Origin: CAZDBS01 sp964503775
GTDB lineage: Bacteria; Patescibacteriota; Saccharimonadia; Saccharimonadales; CAZDBS01
NCBI GenBank assembly: GCA_964503775.1
Contig: CAZDBS010000003.1
Span: forward strand, 1 to 64,000
Direction: 5' to 3'
DNA: 64,000 nt
This document shows positions 57,876 to 64,000 of the stretch, piece after piece. The position numbers and the translations under genes are program-made. The notes beneath the pieces are model-generated. The model made no database searches. It saw only the letters and a list, made by a program, of their open reading frames with translations, and had not been told where the DNA came from. The stretch's first letter is position 1, and every line of letters begins with the position of its first letter.

Positions 57876-59126
57876 TTAAACAGCTAGTTTTTGGAACAAT
57901 TGTTCCCTCGACATCATCGAGACGTCATCAGAAGTCCGACTCTTATACTCGACACCACCTTGCTCCAGCGTCTTATCGCTGATCACAACACGGTGTGGGA
58001 TACCGAGGAGTTCGGCATCGGCAAATTTCTCACCTGGACGCGCATCGCGGTCGTCGTACAGTACGCTAACGCCTTTTTGCTCCAGTTGATCATGAAGTTC
58101 ATCTGTAGCACGGACAACAAGCTCATTAGTGCCCACGGAGACGAGATAAACCCTCATCGGTGCTATATTCTCTGGCCAGACTAGGCCCTTGTCGTCACTC
58201 ATGATCTCAGCTATGGTGCCCATCAATCGACTAACACCGATACCATAGCACCCCATGATGACAGTGATCATCTCGCCTTTTTCGTTTGGTAGCGTCAGAC
58301 CAAAAGGTTCAGAGAATTTGGTGCCGAGACTAAAGATATTTCCGACTTCGATTCCTTTTACTTCCTCTAGCTTGTCTTTATCAACACCAAGCTCCTTGAT
58401 CACATCGTCAGTGAACACCTCTTTGTTAATCGCCAGCTTTTTATCTCGATCGAGATAAATCGTATCTTCACCTGCATCAGACAACGTCTGGAACTCGTGA
58501 CTGTACTTACTGAAAACTCCGCCACTCGCAAATGTTATGAACGTACGGTCACCAAGCCCAACTCTCTTAAATACATTCGCATAGGCCACTTTTGACTTCT
58601 CATAAAAAGCATCATGATCTTCCTGACTCAAAGCAAACGAGTACATGTCTTTCATGAGGAATTCACGGCCTCTCATCAGACCGCTCTTAGATCGAAGCTC
58701 GTTGCGAAATTTTGTCTGTACCTGATAGATAGCTAATGGCAAGTCTTTATAGGACTTGGCAAAATTTTTAACAATCGGCGAGAGATTCTCTTCGTGAGAA
58801 AATCCCAATCCCAGTTCGGTTCCATTGGCGAGTTTAGTCTTAAACCAGTTGTCGACAACTTCATCACTCCAGCGGTTGGTCGCCTCATAGCGTTCTTTGA
58901 TTTGCAGCGCAGGCATGAGGATTTCTTGTCCACCGACTACGTTCATCTCCTCACGAACAACATTCGCGATATTGTTGAGTACTCGTAATCCAAGTGGCAA
59001 AAACGAATATACACCTGCCATCTCTTTGTTAACAAATCCGGCACGAATCAGTAGCTGAGCGTTTTTTGCTGTCTCGTCTGCAGGCGCATCTCTTTGTGTC
59101 TTCGTAAAAAGTTGTGATTGTCTCAT
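57876..59126 (-). CDS. proS: Prolyl-tRNA synthetase without editing insert
   Basis: A 416-residue bacterial-type ProRS: motif 1 region (GVYSFLPLGLRVLNNI), motif 2 (QTKFRNELRSKSGLMRGREFLMKDMYSF), motif 3 (CYGIGVSRLMGTIAE) and anticodon domain. Usual bacterial ProRS has ~570 residues with an INS editing domain between motifs 2 and 3; here only a short segment (about 180-250) is left, so editing of alanyl-tRNA-Pro in cis is absent. Confidence 0.94.
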   Translation of the reverse strand: MRQSQLFTKTQRDAPADETAKNAQLLIRAGFVNKEMAGVYSFLPLGLRVLNNIANVVREEMNVVGGQEILMPALQIKERYEATNRWSDEVVDNWFKTKLANGTELGLGFSHEENLSPIVKNFAKSYKDLPLAIYQVQTKFRNELRSKSGLMRGREFLMKDMYSFALSQEDHDAFYEKSKVAYANVFKRVGLGDRTFITFASGGVFSKYSHEFQTLSDAGEDTIYLDRDKKLAINKEVFTDDVIKELGVDKDKLEEVKGIEVGNIFSLGTKFSEPFGLTLPNEKGEMITVIMGCYGIGVSRLMGTIAEIMSDDKGLVWPENIAPMRVYLVSVGTNELVVRATDELHDQLEQKGVSVLYDDRDARPGEKFADAELLGIPHRVVISDKTLEQGGVEYKSRTSDDVSMMSREQLFQKLAV

Positions 59127-59135
59127 GTTAGTGAC

Positions 59136-59141
59136 ATTCTA
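59136..59141 (-). promoter_or_regulatory. Extended -10 box of proS
   Basis: TGCTAGAAT on the minus strand, nine bases before the ATG. Confidence 0.5.
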
Positions 59142-59152
59142 GCACGCACTTC

Positions 59153-59875
59153 TTAGGCTTTGTAAATAAACAACACCAGGAAAGCGAGGCAGTTTTTGAT
59201 GGAATGGAGCGCGATACTCGGCCATAATGACTCGGTTTTCTCGTACAGATATATAAGGAAAAATGACAATATAAAGGTGTCGATGCTGATATTCCACTGC
59301 ATGTGTGCCAGACCAAATAAACCGCTGGTGAGCAGCGCGGCCATGACCGGTCCGGCCTTCGATTTGAAGCCCTTGTATAGAAACCCCCTGAATAGCACTT
59401 CCTCGGTAATCGGTACCAGTACCACAAGAATCATAAAGACGATCCCGAGGCGCAAAGATCCGCTGATGCTCGTGCTAAATGGAATACTCTGGTTCTCGTC
59501 AGCGTTAAATCCTGGAAATATATGCGACAGCCAACTGATAGTCAGAGCCGTAACTATGAAATATGCGACATAGGTGGGGATTGCCCAGAAGACACTCAGT
59601 GCATGTTTAAGCCTTAGCCCCAACACTCCGAGATCAGATTTGTGTAGTTTGATATAGCCGATGACGACAGCTAACGTCAGAATCTCGACGAGTGAGGTTA
59701 TAAGTATCGAGCCGAAGGACTGGTCCTCAAGACTTAGGCCAAATGCCGACATCACTAACAGAGCTATGATTTGCGGCAATATATAGGCTAGTGTGGCTAC
59801 ACCCAGTCCGCTCCACGGCCCCCACCATACCCGCTGTTCGCTCCGAATAGTATCAAGAGACCTTGCTTGCATCAT
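59153..59875 (-). CDS. CPBP (Abi/CAAX-like) membrane protease
   Basis: A 240-residue polytopic protein with the CPBP motifs EEVLFRGFLYKGF, FGLAHMQWN and HSIKN. Intramembrane metalloprotease family; substrates unknown. The start overlaps the rseP stop as TAATG, so it belongs to the rpsB-uppS-rseP run. Confidence 0.87.
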   Translation of the reverse strand: MMQARSLDTIRSEQRVWWGPWSGLGVATLAYILPQIIALLVMSAFGLSLEDQSFGSILITSLVEILTLAVVIGYIKLHKSDLGVLGLRLKHALSVFWAIPTYVAYFIVTALTISWLSHIFPGFNADENQSIPFSTSISGSLRLGIVFMILVVLVPITEEVLFRGFLYKGFKSKAGPVMAALLTSGLFGLAHMQWNISIDTFILSFFLIYLYEKTESLWPSIALHSIKNCLAFLVLFIYKA

Positions 59876-61002
59876 TAGTTCCGCAGATGCCCAATATCTA
59901 GGAAGGCTACGAGTACGAAAAGTAATAGGAATAAGGCCACACCGCTACCGTAGATAATTTTCTCTGAAGTTGGGGTCAGTTCCTTGCGTAGCAGCCGATA
60001 AGCCAGGGTTACGAATAACTTACCGCCGTCTGCCGGTGGAATCGGCAAGATATTAATCACAGCCAAGCTGATAGAGATGATACCGAGTAACATCACCATA
60101 TAGCGAGCATCGATGTTGCTCGTCTCTTTCAGACTATCGACAGTTCTAATCGGCCCGCCAATAGCATCTTTGGCTTTGCTCGCCTGGCCTGTTACTAAAT
60201 TGTTAAGCGTCCAGCCGATGCCACGAATCGTTACGTCACTGTATTGAACGGTCAGAGCCGCCCCAACAACCGGTGCCGACCAGGTCGAGCGACGAAAAGA
60301 CACGCCGGGTTCAGCGTAGTGAACGCCGAGATACCCCTTATTGTCATTATTGTCAGCATTCAGCGTAGTGGACGTTGTTTTCGCCAGTCCAGCACGTCGG
60401 TACTCGATCTCGACCGTCTCTCCGGCATTGTCACGAGTTATACGACTGAGGTCATCAGCCTTTTTGACATCCTGATTGTCTACTTTTGTGATCTGGTCGT
60501 CACGCTGCAACCCAGCCTTCTCGGCAGGACTGCCTGACAACACCGATTCGACGACGATAACGTCTTTTACTCGCTTTGCACCCAGTTCTTTGGTATCGCT
60601 TTGAACAGTAAATTGTTCTTTGTTATAGAACTCCAGATTTTCCAGGTTCATAACCGGCATACCAACCCAGGCTAAAATCGTAAAGATCGCAAAGGCAGCG
60701 ACGATATTCATGAGAACACCCGCAACGACGATTTTGACCTTGCTTCTCAGAGATGCGGCGCCGTAACTACCAGGCTCAGTATCGGTGTCGTGCTCGCCTT
60801 TGAGCTGGACAAAACCACCCAGCGGCAGGGCGTTGATACTATAGAGAGTCCCGTTTTTTTTGAATCGTTTGCCATACAATCGTGGTGGGAAAAACACCCC
60901 AAACTCTTCGACTTCGACCCCGTTTCGCTTGGCCGCTAGGTAGTGTCCAAACTCGTGGACAATTATGAGGGCGATGAAGATAAGGATTCCGATAACAAAC
61001 AT
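59875..61002 (-). CDS. rseP: RseP-like site-2 protease (M50)
   Basis: A 375-residue intramembrane zinc protease: HEFGH near residue 16, one PDZ domain (VVVESVLSGSPAEKAGLQRDDQITKVDN) and the second zinc motif in NILPIPPADGGK. Cleaves membrane-anchored regulators or signal peptides. Start overlaps the uppS stop (TGATG). Confidence 0.93.
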   Translation of the reverse strand: MFVIGILIFIALIIVHEFGHYLAAKRNGVEVEEFGVFFPPRLYGKRFKKNGTLYSINALPLGGFVQLKGEHDTDTEPGSYGAASLRSKVKIVVAGVLMNIVAAFAIFTILAWVGMPVMNLENLEFYNKEQFTVQSDTKELGAKRVKDVIVVESVLSGSPAEKAGLQRDDQITKVDNQDVKKADDLSRITRDNAGETVEIEYRRAGLAKTTSTTLNADNNDNKGYLGVHYAEPGVSFRRSTWSAPVVGAALTVQYSDVTIRGIGWTLNNLVTGQASKAKDAIGGPIRTVDSLKETSNIDARYMVMLLGIISISLAVINILPIPPADGGKLFVTLAYRLLRKELTPTSEKIIYGSGVALFLLLFVLVAFLDIGHLRN

Positions 61003-61733
61003 CAGGCACCCATTCTCCGCTGACGTTTGGCATAGACACTGAGTGCCTCATCGAGGTCCTCGACAGTAAAAGCCGGCCAGTTCTTCTCGGCGAAATAAAA
61101 CTCGGCGTAAGCACAACGCCATAGCATAAAGTTACTTATCCGCTCCTCGCCTGATGTCCGGATGACTAGATCGACGTCAGGGATATTAGAGGCGTACAAA
61201 TGATTTTGAATTACATCGGGTGTCACTTGGTCAGGCGTAATCCCCTCCACCATCATACGTTTCATTGCATCAGCAATTTCCAATCGCCCACCATAGTTAA
61301 AACACAGTGCCATGACACCCCCAGTATTGTCTTTGGTAACTTCCTCGGCGTGTCGGATAGCTTTTACCAACTCAGGACTGACCATGTCTGGGACTCCAAG
61401 CCATTGAACGCGCACGTTTTGGGCGTGCATTTCTTTGAGATCATTTTTTACCATACGCTTGGCCAGTCCCATGATGTACTCGACTTCTTCTTTGGACCGC
61501 TGCCAGTTCTCAGTTGAGAAAATATATACTGAGATATATTTGACTCCGCGTTCACGGGCAGCCTCAGATATAGTCTTCAGATTTTTATAACCTTGCAAGT
61601 GACCCTTGTAGGCTGGTAGGCCTTGGGAGCGAGCCCAGCGACGATTACCGTCCAGGATTAAACCAAGATGCACTGGCACGATTTCCTCGGTTTGAGATAT
61701 GACCGGTTTGGGAGCAGCAGTTTTAGTAGCCAT
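61002..61733 (-). CDS. uppS: Undecaprenyl diphosphate synthase
   Basis: A 243-residue cis-prenyltransferase: HLGLILDGNRRWARSQGLPAYKGH, YIFSTENWQRSKEEVEYIM and RTSGEERISNFMLWRCAYAEFYF. Makes the C55 lipid carrier for wall precursors used by MraY and MurG. Three bases after frr. Confidence 0.95.
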   Translation of the reverse strand: MATKTAAPKPVISQTEEIVPVHLGLILDGNRRWARSQGLPAYKGHLQGYKNLKTISEAARERGVKYISVYIFSTENWQRSKEEVEYIMGLAKRMVKNDLKEMHAQNVRVQWLGVPDMVSPELVKAIRHAEEVTKDNTGGVMALCFNYGGRLEIADAMKRMMVEGITPDQVTPDVIQNHLYASNIPDVDLVIRTSGEERISNFMLWRCAYAEFYFAEKNWPAFTVEDLDEALSVYAKRQRRMGA

Positions 61734-61735
61734 AT

Positions 61736-62299
61736 CTAGACCGTCATTATCTCTTTCTCTTTGGCAGCAGCCAGAGATTCGGCTTGGTTTTTGGCATCTG
61801 CCATAAAGTCATCTATCTGCTTCTCGAGTCTCATCGCATCGTCCTCGCTCAATGATTTAGTCTTCTTGGCCTGATCCACGTCCTTCAGAACATCATGCCT
61901 GATGCCACGGAGAGCTATCATTGTTTCTTCAACTTTCTCGCCAAGTTGTTTGACGATTTGTTGACGGCGCTCTGTCGTGAGCGCTGGGATCGGTACGCGA
62001 ACTACTCGCCCATCATCAATAGGATTCATGCCGAGTGATTGATCGTCACGGATGGCACTAGCTATGGCTTGGATGTTGCTGGGGTCAAATGGGCTAATCT
62101 GGAGCAGCTGGGCCTCGGGAGCAGTGACCGCTGCGACCTGTATAAGTGGCATCGGAGTGCCGTAGGCTTGGACTATGACGCCCTCAAGCATACTGGGATG
62201 GGCTCTGCCTGTCCGAACTTTTTTCAACTCATCTTGGAGATGGCTGAGGGCTTGTGTGAATTTTTGTTTGGCTTGATCTACACTGAACGCTGGGTTCAT
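61736..62299 (-). CDS. frr: Ribosome recycling factor
   Basis: A 187-residue RRF: LKKVRTGRAHPSMLEGV, VQAYGTPMPLIQVAAVTAPEAQLL and EERRQ-like helix 3. The ATG at 62299 follows GGAGG by seven bases; the in-frame TTG before it is not used. Confidence 0.96.
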   Translation of the reverse strand: MNPAFSVDQAKQKFTQALSHLQDELKKVRTGRAHPSMLEGVIVQAYGTPMPLIQVAAVTAPEAQLLQISPFDPSNIQAIASAIRDDQSLGMNPIDDGRVVRVPIPALTTERRQQIVKQLGEKVEETMIALRGIRHDVLKDVDQAKKTKSLSEDDAMRLEKQIDDFMADAKNQAESLAAAKEKEIMTV

Positions 62300-62334
62300 C
62301 AAAATTCCTCCTTCAGACTATTGTACAGGAAGAC

Positions 62335-62931
62335 CTAAGCAACTTCGCCGAGTTGCATACGAGTAAAGCGGCGCACGACGATGTTCTCGCCTAGCTTGGC
62401 AGCAGCCTCTTTGACAACGTCTCCTACAGTAACATCAGGGTTCTTCACAAACGACTGCTCAAGCAGACATCGTTCGGCAAAATGCTTCTTCAGCATACCC
62501 TCCACGATTTGAGGGATCATGCTGTCGGGCTTGCCTTCGGATTTGGCCTTGTCACCAAACTCTGCTTCGACCATTGTCTTGGCATCTGCAGGAACTTCTT
62601 CGACACTGACATATTCAGGCGCTAAAGCCGCAACATGCATGGCGATATCTTTGACGAGGTCAGTGAATATCTCGTTACGAGCCACAAAGTCCGTCTCGCA
62701 GTTTACCTCGACAAGCACACCGATGCGGTTGTCGTGGTTGTAAGTACCGATGACGCCTGAACGCGCCTCACGTTCGCCGCGTTTCTCGGCTTTGGTCAGA
62801 CCTTTCTTGCGCATCGCCTCGAGGGCTTTGTCAAAATCACCTTTGCTCTCGGTCAGGGCTTGCTTGGCATCAGTCATTCCGACGCCAGTAAGTTCACGAA
62901 GCCTCTTGATCTCTTCGATAGTCGTTCCCAT
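62335..62931 (-). CDS. tsf: Elongation factor Ts
   Basis: A 198-residue EF-Ts: IKRLRELTGVGMTDAKQALTES and VEVNCETDFVARNEIF. It is the short form with one core subdomain. The ATG at 62931 overlaps the rpsB stop region and follows GGAGG by six bases; the basic 32-codon extension lies inside rpsB in another frame and is excluded. Confidence 0.95.
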   Translation of the reverse strand: MGTTIEEIKRLRELTGVGMTDAKQALTESKGDFDKALEAMRKKGLTKAEKRGEREARSGVIGTYNHDNRIGVLVEVNCETDFVARNEIFTDLVKDIAMHVAALAPEYVSVEEVPADAKTMVEAEFGDKAKSEGKPDSMIPQIVEGMLKKHFAERCLLEQSFVKNPDVTVGDVVKEAAAKLGENIVVRRFTRMQLGEVA

Positions 62932-62932
62932 G

Positions 62933-63694
62933 TTACGCCTCCTTGCTTTTTGCTTCTTCACTTGTAGTTTCGATTGCAACCTCGGCTTTATCTTTGACTG
63001 GAGCTTTGACCTTAGCCTTGCCCTCATTTATCGCTGCCACGACGTAATCAGTAATCAGTTGAATTGTCTTGATAGCGTCATCATTAGCTGGAATTGGGTA
63101 TTTGATGACCGACGGATCGGCATTGCTGTCGCTGATCGCTACGACCGGTAGCCCAAGTCTGTTAGCTTCTTTGATCGCCAATTGATCGACAAGCATATCG
63201 GTTGCGAATACCAACCCCGGAACACCATTCAAGTTCTTGATACCGCCAAAAGATTCGTTTAGTTTGTCGATTTCCTCCTGGAAACGCTGTACCTCTAGCT
63301 TGGAATATTTACTAGCCAATTCCCCACTCTCCATACGAGCTTCCAGATCTTTGAGATGCTTCACGCGTCCCATGATAGTTTTGGAATTGGTCAACATACC
63401 ACCGAACCAACGCACCGTGACATAGGGCATACCCACAGCGACGGCCGCCTTCTCGACTATGCCTTTGCTCTGTTTCTTGGTACCAACAAGCAAAATTTGC
63501 TTACCACTGGCAGCCACCTGGGTTATGGCTGGTAGAGCAACCTCGAGGGCCTCAACCGTCTTGGTGAGGTCGATGATATGAGTACCGTCACGTTTGCTGT
63601 GGATGTATGGCGCCATCTTAGGGTGCCAACGACTAGACTGGTGGCCAAAATGAGCCCCGGCTTCGAGTAAAGCTTTAATATCGACTTGCGACAT
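62933..63694 (-). CDS. rpsB: Ribosomal protein uS2
   Basis: A 253-residue uS2: LLEAGAHFGHQSSRWHPKM, YIHSKRDGTHIIDL, FATDMLVDQLAIKEANRLGLPVVAISDSNADP. The C-terminal ~30 residues are charged and repetitive (KAKVKAPVKDKAEV). First gene of the rpsB-tsf-frr-uppS-rseP run. AAAGGA before the ATG. Confidence 0.97.
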   Translation of the reverse strand: MSQVDIKALLEAGAHFGHQSSRWHPKMAPYIHSKRDGTHIIDLTKTVEALEVALPAITQVAASGKQILLVGTKKQSKGIVEKAAVAVGMPYVTVRWFGGMLTNSKTIMGRVKHLKDLEARMESGELASKYSKLEVQRFQEEIDKLNESFGGIKNLNGVPGLVFATDMLVDQLAIKEANRLGLPVVAISDSNADPSVIKYPIPANDDAIKTIQLITDYVVAAINEGKAKVKAPVKDKAEVAIETTSEEAKSKEA

Positions 63695-63824
63695 TAATAA
63701 ATCCTTTCACTTCGCGTGTGACTTACCCACTACATCGGCCAAGCGGCCTCTGCGGGGAGGATCATTGCCTCACGCTGCTTTAATTTGACTTTGCGATTTT
63801 AACAGATATACACCAGATGTACAA
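63695..63824 (-). promoter_or_regulatory. rpsB promoter and structured leader
   Basis: TTGTAC (63819-63824), 17 bases, TAAAAT (63796-63801). The ~95-base leader contains GGCC-GCTT-GGCC and TCAC/GTGA hairpins before the ribosome site; autoregulation by S2 is possible by analogy with other bacteria. Confidence 0.6.
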
Positions 63825-63831
63825 GCTTTGT

Positions 63832-63860
63832 TTGACTCACATCTGATATGAGGGTATAAT
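63832..63860 (+). promoter_or_regulatory. Consensus promoter of rpmE
   Basis: TTGACT (63832-63837), 17 bases, TATAAT (63855-63860). The ATG is ten bases further, so the mRNA has a leader of only a few bases. Confidence 0.75.
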
Positions 63861-63870
63861 CCACGAGATC

Positions 63871-64000
63871 ATGAAGAAAGACTTACACCCAGCCGAATAT
63901 CGCCCTGTTGTCTTCGAAGACACTTCGAATGGTTTTCGAATTCTCACTCGCTCGACGATCAAGGCAGACGAGACAACCAAATGGGAGGACGGCAACGAGT
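63871..64000 (+). CDS. rpmE: Ribosomal protein bL31 (type B), 5' part
   Basis: The first 43 residues, MKKDLHPAEYRPVVFEDTSN and GFRILTRSTIKADETTKWEDGNE, match type B (zinc-free) bL31. The gene runs off the window end. Divergent from rpsB. Confidence 0.93.
   Translation, partial: MKKDLHPAEYRPVVFEDTSNGFRILTRSTIKADETTKWEDGNE

Noticed and set aside
1..64000. CRISPR arrays, insertion sequences, prophage or rRNA/tRNA genes
   Set aside because: No direct-repeat arrays, transposase or phage-structural motifs, or tRNA/rRNA signatures were recognised by eye.

Overview
The window looks like a chromosomal segment of a reduced-genome Patescibacteria/CPR bacterium, most probably Candidatus Saccharibacteria (TM7). 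This is inferred from very tight gene packing with ATGA/TAATG overlaps, a minimal set of translation, secretion and wall genes, archaeal/eukaryal-type GlyRS, a short ProRS without the editing insert, an S4-less TlyA, and the gene neighbourhoods. TGA is used as an ordinary stop and an RF2 (prfB) is present, so there is no sign of the TGA recoding known in Gracilibacteria/Absconditabacteria. No tRNA, rRNA, CRISPR array or transposase was recognised.

Layout. 1-4.3 kb: end of a HARE-HTH protein, a large VirD4/TraG-like ATPase, a non-coding stretch and an S4-less TlyA-type methyltransferase. 4.4-5.1 kb: five tiny, mostly membrane-spanning ORFs (29-53 aa) with strong Shine-Dalgarno sites. 5.25-13.64 kb: a dcw (division and wall) cluster read leftwards, mraZ-rsmH-ftsL-ftsI-mraY-ftsW-murG-ftsQ, with a four-repeat MraZ operator upstream of mraZ. 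13.9-16.0 kb: two tandem cassettes, each made of a structured leader, three short ORFs and a nested hairpin terminator, followed by a gene for a protein with three apparent winged helices. 17.2-30 kb: housekeeping genes (SanA-like, NadR-like P-loop, glyQS, recO with a degenerate two-component pair, xseAB, a YbhN-like membrane protein, a TRM11-like methylase, rpmA, Fic, pyrG). 30.1-31.6 kb: an array of hairpins and a third cassette of short ORFs under a further copy of the structured leader. 31.7-41.5 kb: S41 protease, a strongly folded intergenic element, CHAP hydrolase with ftsXE, prfB, a beta-lactamase-like wall enzyme, a Tat substrate and an M16 peptidase. 41.5-50.2 kb: secA, hpf, serS, rsmE, an RlmD/TrmA-type methylase, msrA and a NYN protein. 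50.3-55.6 kb: a ferric-reductase/cytochrome-b5/DUF4352 operon, interrupted by an assembly gap, and a MacB-like ABC exporter. 55.7-64 kb: lysS, greA, proS, then rpsB-tsf-frr-uppS-rseP-CPBP protease, with rpmE divergent and cut by the window end.

The most unusual content is the set of short-ORF cassettes. Three of the four clusters follow the same leader: a -10 box, a conserved CTTAGG/TTAGGAG block, a small hairpin whose fourth base pair is C-G, U-A or A-U in the three copies, and a second long hairpin whose stem sequence differs in each copy but always pairs, just before the first Shine-Dalgarno site. The proteins are tiny, of unknown function, and paralogous within and between cassettes. A second global feature is that about 20 genes have a -10 hexamer only 6-10 nt before the start codon, which predicts leaderless or nearly leaderless mRNAs.
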